The notes under the pieces: generated by a model | Told to the model about the DNA's origin: nothing | Database searches by the model: none | Seen by the model: only the letters and a program-made list of their open reading frames with translations | Program-made: the position numbers and the translations under genes | Assembly (NCBI GenBank): GCA_002786025.1 | Contig: NHNW01000007.1 | Span: 868,001-932,000 of the forward strand | Direction of reading: 5' to 3' | Length of the DNA stretch: 64,000 nt | Source: Zasmidium citrigriseum | Taxonomy: Eukaryota; Ascomycota; Dothideomycetes; Mycosphaerellales; Mycosphaerellaceae | In this document: positions 51,456 to 61,518 of the stretch, piece by piece | Position numbering within the stretch: the stretch's first letter is position 1 | How the letters are laid out: each line of letters begins with the position of its first letter

Positions 51456-52178
51456 ATGTCAACGAACTTTATCACTTTATTCGTTCCAGCCGGCCTACCA
51501 CAACTTTGGAAAGACGGCCACAAGAGCTTTACAATCAAAGTGATATCTCGAACACTGCAGGCTCTCCTGGCCGTTATTGTGGTAATCCTCTACGCCGTCG
51601 AACTTGGCCACTTCAGCTCCGCCAACATACGAACACCAGCAGCATGGATCTATGCCGAGGTCGTTGCTTCTCTGTCTTTGATCATTTGCGCCCTTCACTA
51701 CTGGTGCACACTCGAGAGTGCGTTGTGGAGTATACTGGACTTCGTCATCTGCATTCTATGGACTGCACAGGCTGGATACTTCGGCACGATTTATCTCGGC
51801 GACGGTGACAAGGACGTCTCCAAGGAAGTCGACAAAGTCACGAACCGATCCTCCATGAAGGCTGGGGCAGGTATTGGGCTAGCGTGCCTCATCCTATGGC
51901 TGGCGACCTGTGTGCTAGGCCTGGTGCGGCGCTGCAAAGTCCATAGGAAGAAGCGTACAAGCGAGAGGGTCGACAGAACCATGGCAACAATCGAAGCACA
52001 TCAACGATCAGGTCGTGAGCTTGCCACTCAAGAACCACGAATCGTCCCAATGCGAGAAGCAAGTCTCCGCCCGGAAGTTTTACCTACCTACAAAGAGGCT
52101 ACCACTGACGAAGCATTGACAAAGCAAAGGGATGCAATCGGAAAATACGATGAAGAAGCAGCGGTCTCGAGGGAATAA
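51456..52178 (+). CDS. MARVEL-like four-span membrane protein
   Basis: A single exon of 240 residues. The ATG at 51456 is chosen because the frame upstream is Arg/Ser/Pro-rich and unlike protein. Four hydrophobic spans follow: SRTLQALLAVIVVILYAVEL, WIYAEVVASLSLIICALHYW, ILDFVICILWTAQAGYFGTI and GIGLACLILWLATCVLGLV. The placing of charged residues and the LDFVxxILW motif in span three are like fungal MARVEL-domain proteins, which sit in plasma-membrane subdomains. The hydrophilic tail of about 85 residues is basic then acidic, with PTYKEATTDEAL near the end. No specific role can be given. Confidence 0.75.
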   Translation: MSTNFITLFVPAGLPQLWKDGHKSFTIKVISRTLQALLAVIVVILYAVELGHFSSANIRTPAAWIYAEVVASLSLIICALHYWCTLESALWSILDFVICILWTAQAGYFGTIYLGDGDKDVSKEVDKVTNRSSMKAGAGIGLACLILWLATCVLGLVRRCKVHRKKRTSERVDRTMATIEAHQRSGRELATQEPRIVPMREASLRPEVLPTYKEATTDEALTKQRDAIGKYDEEAAVSRE

Positions 52179-52527
52179 GGCAATATTTGGAAGTACCAGG
52201 GTACTGGAGAACAGACGGCCTCAGCTGAAAATGAAGCAATCACCCGTCTCCGGCAATCAAGAGTACAGCATCAGAACTATCGATTGAGAGAAGGCGGATG
52301 AACTCTGCAAATGGCCCTCCTTCGTCCGCTCGAACCGCTCTCTCCGTCCGAACACATGTATCTAAGCTATTGAACGCCTTGCTAGACCCTTAGTCCATGG
52401 CTACAAATCTCGAGACAGCTGGAGACAGCTTCCACTTTGACTAGAACACCGAGCAAAAATATCCAATGAACGAACATTTTTCTCACACGACTCATTAACA
52501 AACAAGAAGCCTGGAGATCCATCACGC
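52179..52527. other. Convergent intergenic region, 349 bp
   Basis: 3' ends of two genes meet here. I see nothing else. Confidence 0.4.
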
Positions 52528-53196
52528 CTACCCAGCCATCCAAAGCAACGCCCTCTTAACATGAACATCCCCCAAACACACAGCCTTCACAAACGCATGC
52601 TCCTCTGATGTCACACTCAGCTCCTTGATCCACTTCTTCACAAGCGGTAACTCCATCACCCAAGACCAAAGCGCTTTGTTTGCGCGAAACCCCTGCTCTT
52701 GAAATAGATCTGACGAAGTATCCGCGTCTTGGTCGATGACGAGATTCTGGAGACCAGAGATTGCTGTGAGGTCGCTCAAAGCCCTCTCAACATCACTCAT
52801 CTTGGTTCTGAAATCCTCTAGCGTAACGAGGACCTCGCTGAGGATGGTTTCTACGTGTGGGGTTTGTACATCGTCGAGTGTCAATTGCATCAGAGATGCA
52901 GTGGCTTCGTCGAGACCGTTTGAGAGTCCGCGAGACCGTCCACTCTCAAAACTTGTCTTCGCAGTCTCTAGTTGCTGATGGGTCTTCTCCAGCGTTTCTA
53001 TGAAGACATTCTTCACACTCGTTCCCGCATACGTCTCCTCGTCTACTCTGAAGGCACCTCGAACTTTCTTCACATGTTTCAGAGGCCAGTCGCTCGAGGG
53101 AAATAAGCAATGATATTGGAGCCCGAGTCGAACGTACGAGATTTCTACTTGCTCGAGTTGAGCTTCGAACGCTCTGAGTCGATTTAATACATCCAT
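52528..53196 (-). CDS. Small alpha-helical protein, unknown; possible paralogue of its upstream neighbour
   Basis: An intronless ATG-started gene of 222 residues. It is mostly predicted helix: an N-terminal heptad-like stretch (LNRLRAFEAQLEQVEISYVR), a middle helix from TLEKTHQQLETAKTSFESGR, and a C-terminal part ALWSWVMELPLVKKWIKEL. There are no membrane spans, signal peptide or catalytic motif. The next minus-strand gene (53534-54148) has a similar order of elements. Both have a Tyr-x-(R/S)-Leu-Gly motif followed by Tyr-His (RLGLQYH and SLGTRYH), central helices, and a terminal LW segment. This suggests an old tandem duplication. I do not recognise a family. Confidence 0.6.
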   Translation of the reverse strand: MDVLNRLRAFEAQLEQVEISYVRLGLQYHCLFPSSDWPLKHVKKVRGAFRVDEETYAGTSVKNVFIETLEKTHQQLETAKTSFESGRSRGLSNGLDEATASLMQLTLDDVQTPHVETILSEVLVTLEDFRTKMSDVERALSDLTAISGLQNLVIDQDADTSSDLFQEQGFRANKALWSWVMELPLVKKWIKELSVTSEEHAFVKAVCLGDVHVKRALLWMAG

Positions 53197-53533
53197 GGCC
53201 TGGGCGTGCTGTGAAAGAACTTTGCAGGCGTGCTAGAAGCTGTGCACGAACCTCTGAGATACATATGCCTGCAGGCATCGCGACAACACACGACGCACGG
53301 CGAGTGACTTGCCGTGAAACGAAAATTCACGCGGTCGAGTATCAAATGCATTGATATTCGGTTCAGATGTCACTGGAATATTGAGAAAAGTAATGGAGAG
53401 CAAGTGGGTTTGGAACCTTTTCATTCTTTTGGGAATCAGGAGAAGATCGAACTTACCATGCGTAGCAGGCCATTTGCCGCGAGCTATCATCTGGTCCATC
53501 ACTTTAGTACTCCTTGTCAAAGACAAGGTAGAT
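53197..53533. other. Intergenic, 337 bp
   Basis: Short spacer between the two small helical-protein genes. No feature is seen. Confidence 0.4.
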
Positions 53534-54148
53534 CTAATCAAGGAACCACTCCTCATGGCAACACGAGAACGCCATAGACAAAGCCTCGCTCTCCGTCGAG
53601 ATCATGCCAGTGCTGAAAGCATTGACGACTTCAGGAAGGTTCATAGCCCACAGCTTCCTCAACGACAGCGCCTCAGCGGCATTCTCTTGATTGTCACGGG
53701 ATGGATGCTCGAAGAACTCCGCACACATGCCATCCATGACATCCTCAAGGTCATCGAGCTTCTCTTGCACTGTCTCGAGCAGCTCTTGCATGAGGCCCAG
53801 TTCACGCTCAGCAGTGTCGACGTCGTGATGTCGAAGGGCCTGCTTGCCGCTCTCGCGGTACTCACGTAATTGAGTAATGTTCTTGGCGAGCCTGGTGACG
53901 ATGACAGAGCCGTCCGCAGGATCAGTGCCGAAGAGGAAGCCTTGAGCTGAGTCCATAGCGAGCTCGGGATCGACGATGGTCTCACGGTAGGTTAGCGGGA
54001 GGTTGTGGTATCTGGTACCCAAGCTGCGATACAAGGACTCATAGTAGGCCAACTCTTTCGATTGCTCATCAGACTGCTTGCGAAGGCGCTCCATCGCAAA
54101 GGCTTGGATCTCGCGGGGTTCGGAGGGAACGTACGTGCCTGGACGCAT
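53534..54148 (-). CDS. Small alpha-helical protein, unknown; possible paralogue of its downstream neighbour
   Basis: One exon, 204 residues, with a good ATG at 54148. Charged helical segments dominate: REIQAFAMERLRKQSDEQS, ESLYRSLGTRYHNLPLTYRE and LMQELLETVQEKLDDLEDVM. The end (LRKLWAMNLPEVVNAFSTGM) parallels ALWSWVMELPLVKKWIKEL of the downstream neighbour. The predicted protein is soluble, acidic and without known motifs. Being on the same strand 337 bp apart, the two could be co-evolving duplicates. The similarity is weak and needs a profile comparison. Confidence 0.6.
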   Translation of the reverse strand: MRPGTYVPSEPREIQAFAMERLRKQSDEQSKELAYYESLYRSLGTRYHNLPLTYRETIVDPELAMDSAQGFLFGTDPADGSVIVTRLAKNITQLREYRESGKQALRHHDVDTAERELGLMQELLETVQEKLDDLEDVMDGMCAEFFEHPSRDNQENAAEALSLRKLWAMNLPEVVNAFSTGMISTESEALSMAFSCCHEEWFLD

Positions 54149-54431
54149 GTTCGCTGGTAGTGGGTTTGGTCGGTTGGGAGTGAAGGGGCACCGTTCGGTG
54201 TCTTAGGAGTCTTACCAGAAGATCTCGTTGGTGTTGCTCACAGTTTGGAACTCTTCGCTGAAAAGTGATGGATAGCTCCATCACCGCACGTATATCTGCC
54301 TTGCCGGAGGTGTCGTTGGGCGTTGTCACAATGCCTTTGTCTTTGACAATGTCGTTATCCAGCGCACGTCACTTTCGGACAAGACCCTTGTTTCGTTCTT
54401 TGACATTCATCTTTGAAGACAAAGAGCCTGA
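54149..54431. other. Intergenic, 283 bp
   Basis: No feature seen. Confidence 0.4.
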
Positions 54432-55508
54432 TCAGGCTGCCCTTGTGAATCTCGGCCGAGTTCTCCCACCAAAGACCAACAGACTACCCTGCTTCGTCCA
54501 ATGTTTCCGAAATCTCGCCATGGCCTGTTGCTCTTCTCTTCTGATAGGAAAGCCAGGGAACAAGTCTCGAATATCTTTTCGTTCAGAATCATCGTCAGCA
54601 TCGGCCACCCGGCACCACTCCAGAGTCGCAAGTCTCTGACACCATTCAGTATCGTCTGCTGCGGTCCCTCGGCGTATTCGTTTCAGTTTCCATCCACTCA
54701 GTTCACCTCGCCCAAACACATCAATGATCATGTCCTGAAGCAAACCACGCCTCTCCTCATCCTCCATTACTCGCATACTGTCCAACTTTAGCCACAAGAT
54801 TTTTGTCCTCGTTCTCCATCTCGCCGCCTGTAACCATGCCACCACCGCCTCGCGTAGATGGTCATAAACCGCCATACCATGAAGAGAAGTTGGAAACAGC
54901 GTAATTTGCATGATAACATGCGGCGGCCACAAAGCTCCCATCCCGCCATCCAAGTCCAGGTCGTAACGCATGACCCTCTCCATGTCGATCTCCCTCAGCA
55001 CACGTATGCGCTTCAGGTGCTGCCGATTGTTGGACGTGAGATTCGCCATGAACGTATACTTAGTGGATTCCCATGTCTTGAATACCGGCTCCGCTTGAAT
55101 AAGAGCGAGCGAATTCGCTTCGAGCCAAATCCGTCGACAAGTGAAGAGGATCGAAGTCGTGAAAACCAGCCCTATATCGTGAGATGTTGCTTTTGCTGGT
55201 TCGGGCGCCAGGACGAACATAAAGATTAGATCTCGAAGTTCCGCTGGCAAGCCAAACAAGGGCGACTGCTCCTGTGCGTGGCAATTTGCTAAGTTCTCCG
55301 CTGTCACTCTGGTCGCAATACTGACTTCATGTCCAGTCTCCTGCTCGATTCTGTCTAGACCTGGGTACTTTTGCCGCACTTCTTCTTCTCGTAGCACAAG
55401 GTGACCCAGAACAGGTGGTACAAGATGGCCCAGACTAGGGTCGTTGTACGGCTTTCGACGATAACGACTGCAAGTGAGGATGTCTCGAACAACGAGGAGA
55501 GTGGACAT
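54432..55508 (-). CDS. 2EXR/F-box-like fungal protein
   Basis: A single exon of 358 residues; the ATG at 55508 is used since the longer frame starts with GTG. The segment SPLFGLPAELRDLIFMFVLA (about residues 83-102) is the mark of a very large Pezizomycotina family with an F-box-like or 2EXR-type N-terminal motif. It is followed by LFTCRRIWLEANSLALIQAE and a region of alternating strands and helices (HLKRIRVLREI). A final Lys/Arg-rich tail ends KQGSLLVFGGRTRPRF. Members are usually of unknown function and appear in many copies. A copy of the dispersed repeat lies 46 bp upstream of the ATG. Confidence 0.72.
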   Translation of the reverse strand: MSTLLVVRDILTCSRYRRKPYNDPSLGHLVPPVLGHLVLREEEVRQKYPGLDRIEQETGHEVSIATRVTAENLANCHAQEQSPLFGLPAELRDLIFMFVLAPEPAKATSHDIGLVFTTSILFTCRRIWLEANSLALIQAEPVFKTWESTKYTFMANLTSNNRQHLKRIRVLREIDMERVMRYDLDLDGGMGALWPPHVIMQITLFPTSLHGMAVYDHLREAVVAWLQAARWRTRTKILWLKLDSMRVMEDEERRGLLQDMIIDVFGRGELSGWKLKRIRRGTAADDTEWCQRLATLEWCRVADADDDSERKDIRDLFPGFPIRREEQQAMARFRKHWTKQGSLLVFGGRTRPRFTRAA

Positions 55509-55885
55509 TATGCAATCGAGCCCGATCAGCAGACGATATGTCTCCGAGGCCACATGCCCTCGGTGTTCCTGTCAAACTGGAAGATGCTTCAAGCGATCCC
55601 TAGCTTTCTCGACCAGGGTTAAAAATGTAACAAGGCCTAAATAGCTTAGAGTCGCTTGATCTCGCGGAGAGAGCTGGATTTCCAGTATGAGCGAAACAAG
55701 TATGGGTAGATATGGGCCGATGGGGTCAAACACTCAGTTTCTGTGAAGAACAAGGTCAGGTCTGATCAAGGCAACAAGATGGCAGAGCTGCCGACTTAGC
55801 GTTTGTTCTATACCGCTCTCTGCCGGCTAACGGTGTGGCGCAGGCGAAGGATCGCATGCCTCAGGCCCTCTACTGTCCATCAGAT
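55509..55885. other. Intergenic, 377 bp, with repeat copy B
   Basis: Promoter of the 2EXR-like gene and 3' flank of the ankyrin gene. The repeat copy at 55554 is the only feature. Confidence 0.45.
55554..55636. repeat. Dispersed 83-bp repeat, copy B
   Basis: It is closest to copy A (about 80%) and 67% identical to copy C, all without gaps. The similarity to copy C may go on for another 30 bp (AGAGAGCTG shared). It lies 46-128 bp upstream of the 2EXR-like ATG. Confidence 0.65.
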
Positions 55886-58800
55886 CTACTCGTCAATGCA
55901 ACTGCTGGCCTGTGGCAACCACAGCTGCACCTCATCCACGATCTCATTCCACTCGTCATCCTCTTCCCGATCATCATCCTCATCGTCACGTCTCCGTCTA
56001 TGCGAACGACCAGACTTGATCGCGGTAAGTCTCCGTGCCACCTCGTTCGCTTCATTCAACGTGACCAGCCTTCTCTTCGCCGCTCCCTCCTGCTCGAGCT
56101 CTCCCTTGACCTTACGGACAAGATCCCAAAGCTTCTCGCTGCTCGTCTGACGATTCTTCTTGGTGTCTTCAGCGAAACCCCTAGGGTTCTGCGACACCAG
56201 ATCATTGGCCCAGTCACCTTTGAGTCCATGTTTGCGTGCCCGCCTCTCGTTGAAGATGTGGTTTCCTGGCATCGGTGGAGGGTCTTTCACACAACGCGCA
56301 GTACAGGCGTCCTCTGCCATCTCAAACGGCGTCCGACCGATGGCGTTCTCGCGGAGAAGTAGTGTCTTGTCGTGTTCCAGAATTGTCTTTGCGATCATTA
56401 TATCCTCTTCTCGCATGGCGACATGAAGAGGCGTGTGACCTTCTCCATTGATGGTGCTCAGCTCTGCACCCTTGCTGTAGCCAAGAATTGTCCGAAGAAC
56501 CTGCTTGCGAATGTTGCTGTTTAATCCACGAGACGCCGCTTGGCCTACCCATTGCGCCAAAGGTGTCTGTGAGCCCGGATGCCTCGAGCTGCGTTCGAGG
56601 AACAGTGTTGGAAGCACGCGCTTGTCGATCATGTCAATCATTGCGCAGAGCTTTTCAAGCTTCTTCTCCGACATGACGTGCTCTTTAAAGAGGTGATGCA
56701 AGATGTTGTCGCCTTCGTTGTCTCGGCAAGTCTGGAGAGCGCCCGCGTCGATCAAGATTTTCGCGGCCTCCTGGCGGTACAGCCGGAATGCAAGATGCAG
56801 AGGTGCAAATCCTTCCGCCGATTTGGCATCGATGCTGTTGCGCATATTCTCGACCAAGAATTGAAGCATCTTGACCGACTCCGGTACTGGCTTACCGAGC
56901 AGTGAACAATGAATGGCTGTCTTAGATCGAGCGTTGAGGAAGCGGGTGACTGCGCCCTCGAAGCCTCCTTGGGCCTCGGACAGTAGCTTGACTCGCTTAT
57001 CTTTCTGGTTGGCCTTTGCAAACTCCAGATAGGATCTCATCGGGGCCTCTCCCAAGAACCATTCCACGGTCTCCAGAGACTGATGGTGAGCTGCTTCGAG
57101 GAGACCAGGTCGGTGATGCTCCATGACTTGGTAGTTCATCTCATTGCGGCCAGCATCCGCCCAGTCCTTGCGCTTCTTGCCATAGACTGACAGTCCTTGG
57201 TAGTATTTCGGCTTCTGTTTGACTTCGACCCCCGACTTCTTGATCAAGCGGTTGAGAGGAATACCGGCTCCAGTCCTCTTGATAATCTCGGCAAGCAAGT
57301 GAGGGCGATCGAGTTTGATGGCTTCCAAGTAATCGTTTTCGTTGATCTGAAAGTATCGGATAGCGTCTTCGTCATCTTGCTTGGTCTCGGCTCTCGCGAA
57401 GTCCTGGCCCAGAGAAAGCAAGTAAATCAGGAGGTCTGAGTCGTTGGTGTGCAAAGCAAACTGGATCAAGGAATGAGGCTGCCCGATGTTCTTTCGCTTC
57501 TCTTCCGAGAGCGAATTTGCTGGGGCCTGCGGACTTATTAGCATGTGCTCAATGCGAAAGGCCTGAAAAACACTTACCTTGAGGGATCCTGTGCTGGTTC
57601 TCTTGCCTGCCATAGTAAACTGCCGTCGTGGACCAAAGTAGCTGAACCCATTGCTGTTCTGCGGCGAGGAGCGTAAAGGCCCACTAATGAAGTCAGCAGC
57701 AGGACAGTTCCAATTCAGCATTCCAAGAGCAGGCGTTCGGCTCTTCACCTGAGTCGAGACTTCGCCAATGTTCTCGACGGTGAAATGTTCATCTACGAGC
57801 TCTGAGTGGATGTTGACGTCCTCGCCATCATCCTCGCCTGGCTCGAGATCATCATCTTCTTCAGCATTGCCTAACCTGTAACGTCGTCTCTGAGGCTCGT
57901 CTGGACGTACATACTGAGCCTTTGCAATCTCCATGATGGCAGTGGCCAACTCGAACTGGCCATGGAAGACAGAGATTGCAAAGGGCGACAGGCTGTGCTG
58001 GTCTTGGATGGCTATCTTCAAAGGAGGTTGGTCAACGCCATCGGCATTCTTCCACGGCAACAGGGTAAGCTCCTTGACAGCCTGAAGGTCGCCCTTCCAC
58101 GTCGCCTCAAACAAGCTCAAGTATCTCTCGCGAACTTCATCCGAAAGTGGAGGGTAGTGCTGGAAGCGGAAGTCCAGCTGGAAAGCGTCGGGTTTGCCGG
58201 GCTTGAAGGGCCTGGACAAATGCGCGTTGCTGTAACGGTCTTCCGGTTTCTCGAAGTCAGGGTGCAGATCATCAAACGTCTTCGCTCCTCGTCCGAGCAA
58301 CTTCTCCTCAAGTCGTTCGAAGCGCTGAAGCATGTCTGTGATTGCGGCTTTCTTCTCAGCAGCCCCTGTGTGATCTTCGGCTCGCTCAAGCGCCTCTTGG
58401 TGAGATTTCAGTTCCCGCTTGTACTGAGCCCTCGCTGACTTGAGTTGCTTCTCGGCCGACCAGTATGCGTATGAGCCTTCTTGGAGGCCTGACAGGTATG
58501 TCACGTCGTCATCAAGAGGCAGCGGGGCGTCAGGCTGTTCTTGCTCGGGCTTCCATTCCTTGAGATTCTTGATCTTTTCTCTGACCTCGTCGAGAAGACT
58601 CTTGCCCTGATTCCATCGCCGAGAGTACTGGTCATGCATCGTAGACCAGCCAGCTCTAGTGAGAGTATTGGCATCAACGCCATGATCCTCAATGAGGGCA
58701 AGAGCAACATCGGGCAGTTCACATTGGACGGCGATGACTACTGGCTGTTCAACAGACTTTTCAAAAATGATCTTGAGCTGCTTCGAGTCCATGTGCGTTG

Positions 58801-61518
58801 TATTTGGGTCGCCTTCGTGAGCTTTCATGTGAGCAACCAAGTCGATGCTCGGTTTGGATCCCACGGCCAGGCAACGGAAAGCTGTAGCAGGATCCTTGAT
58901 CTTGATTGCCGTCATGAAGGGCGAATCAGATTGCGGACTGTACCACGATTCGGATACCGCAATATGGTTGATTGCTCGTTTTACGCCGGTTTCATCCGCT
59001 TCAATCAATGTCGACAGGATGTCTGGAGAATCGCCGACACCGAAGTGGAGAGCTGTTCTCTGTTTCATGTCGGCCTGCGCAGACGAAGCGCCGAGTTGGA
59101 TCAAGGTGCGGGTCATTTCCTTTGCCTGCTCCAGTGGCAGATTAAGAGCCAATACCAGCGTGAGAATAGCAGCTCTCGCTGAGCCATTGTAGTCGTTGAA
59201 GAGCTTGATCGGAAGAAGGACGTCAGCGCCAAACTCCTGGACCATGGTCTTGACGACTTCCTGGTGGCCATGGACGATCGCCAAGTGCAGGGGTGATACA
59301 GCAGAGTCCCACGCTAAGACATTGACATCGTAGACATCTGGTTCATTGTCTTCGTCGCCTTCAAGAGCCTTATCATCGGCGTCCGGCTTGGGTGTAGTAA
59401 TCTTCACGATGGAGTTCTCCGTGGTAGCATCGACCTCGTCATCATCGTCAGGATTGCTCAACATCTCCACATCGGAGTCGTCATCCCTCACGGGCTTTGG
59501 TGAATCCGTCTGCGAAATGTTGACCTGTTTGAGTGCGTCGTCCAAAGGCTTGCCGCCCTTCTCAGCTTCGCGGACTGCCCTCCGAGCGTCCATCTTTCGA
59601 TTCTCCTCTTCCTCGTTGGCTTCACTCTTGCGCAAAAGAGCCGAGACCATCTGCGCATCGCCACGCATAGCCGCCAGATGAAGTGCTGTCTTGCCGTCCA
59701 CGAGGCGAGCGACAAGGCGAGCTCCACAATCGATCAAGGTTTGCACAATCTCCAGCGTTGAACTCGAGACTGCCAGATGGAGAGGAGTTCGGCCTGTGTA
59801 GTCCCTGGTATTTGGGTCATTGCCTTCACGGTCAAGCCAACTCCGAACGTAGTCAGCATCGCCGTCGACAATTGCTTTGCACAAGAGCTCGGTATTGCCA
59901 ACACTAATGTGAGCGTTAGTCACCAGCTAGTCTAAGTCGAGTGAAAACAGATCCACTTACTATGCCATCTCGGTCCAATCCTCTGCAGAAAGAGGATTGA
60001 AGGATCCGATTTGTTGCCGGCCGGGGTCGTCCTTGATGAACGCGATGTCTCCAGACACATAGATCTTGTTTTCCTGCTCGGCCACCTCCTCCTCTTCCAT
60101 TGTTCCGGGTTGAGGGCAGTAGCCGCAGCAGTCGTGGAAGACATCATCTGTGCGTCCAAAGAACGCTGGATGCCTGTGGAGATTGACTTCGCGATCTTTA
60201 GGACAATTCCACTCTGCGTTCAGGAGAAGATCCTTGGTGTAAAGCAGCTTCTCAATCTTCCTGGCATGGAACTTTGGACCGTATGGAATCGTGAATGTAT
60301 GGTAGTCGGAGACCTCCTCCGCGTCCACCCATTCAGCGACTTCATCTTCAAAGTCATTCTTGATGTTGCCATGGATCATGCGGGCCCGCATACGCCAACG
60401 ATTGACGGCAGGCCGACCACGCTCAGCTCGTCGTTGGTCAAGGTAAGCCTCGCGGTCCGTGGACTTTGGCAGCTTCTCGAGGATGAGCAATCGAGCAAGA
60501 CCCTCTGTTCGGCCGAACGACCTCTCGAAGATGGTTGGGTCGACACGGCTACGGTCAAGCAAGGGCCAGAAGACCTCAAAGCCTCTGCGAGCGTATTTGG
60601 AGAGACGGCTTTCGTACGAGGGTGAGCGTCGAGTGAGGTCGATTGTGTTGATCTGGGTCATGTAGGCGGACAAGGCACGGGGGCTGGCGTATACTTGATT
60701 GCCATCATAAGCGGCGCAGGCGCAGTCAACGTCGAATCCTGTCAGGATCTCGGAGATCGACTTGTAGATGCGAAGAACGACCTGAACGTGGCGCGTAGGG
60801 TACCTGTACTGTCAGCACGCGTATTCTTGAGATCAGATGGCCATGTCACTTACTGGCTCGCAATAGTGATTGCATTCTTCGTCCGAACTGTTGTCGTCTC
60901 GACGAGAATGGCATCTCTGATGTTCTGCTCAATCTCTTTGATCTTCGCTTTGGCCTGTTCTTCGTCGAGGCCATAGATGAAGAGATCCACGTCGGAAGCT
61001 GGAGCAAGCTGTTCATGGTAATAAGAGCGAAGAGCGCGCTTGGAGCCACCGTGCTTCTTGGGAACGGCCAGCAGGGAGGTGACGACTGAAGAGCCTGCCG
61101 CGACCACGTTGGACCAGTCGAGATCCGCAAGAGCCGACTCTGAGAAGACGTTGAAGTTGGTACGAAAGTCCTTCAATGATTGCACGATGGCAGGCGAGTC
61201 ATTGGCGCGGCGATCTTCGTCTTTGAGTGGCATTATGAATGACTCTTTGTCCTTTGCGGATTCTTCCTTGAGGTTGCGAGCGCGAATGCGGACGTCGGTC
61301 TCAATGCCTTTGAAGATCGGAACGACATTTGACTCTTTGATGGCTGGATGGTCTGGCTTTTGGGCGAAGATCTTGCGCATCTCGGCATCGTATTGGTTGT
61401 ACGGCTTGACCAACTCAAGGACTGGCTTGTCTGCGTTTTCAGACACATATTTGATGAAGTCGGCATGTGGCGCCGGCAATGAAGGGAGTTCGACGTCCAT
61501 GATGTCGACAGCGGCCAT
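55886..61518 (-). CDS. Large protein with N-terminal nucleotidyltransferase-like domain and ankyrin repeats
   Basis: Exons 60854-61518, 59961-60803, 57578-59903 and 55886-57526 give 1,824 residues; the ATG at 61518 has a good context (CAACATGG). Residues about 135-260 look like a nucleotidyltransferase fold: AAGSSVVTSLL (Gly142-Ser143), then SDVDLFIYG (Asp176, Asp178), then RHVQVVLRIYKSISEILTGF with Asp246/Asp248. Ankyrin units follow from about residue 505 (GRTPLHLAVSSSTLEIVQTLIDCGA, GKTALHLAAMRGDAQMVSALL, SPLHLAIVHGHQEVVKTMV), and more near the C-terminus (GFAPLHLAFRLYRQEAAKIL, GHTPLHVAMREEDIMIAKTIL). Acidic loops and a coiled-coil (KQLKSARAQYKRELKSHQE) lie between. The basic tail SGRSHRRRRDDED may be a nuclear signal. 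The role is unknown. Confidence 0.85.
57527..57577 (-). other. 51-bp intron whose retention keeps the frame open
   Basis: It has a GTAAGT donor, a GCTAAT branch-like site and a CGCAG acceptor. Its length is divisible by three and it lacks stops, so an unspliced mRNA would add 17 residues between SLK and APANS. Confidence 0.6.
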
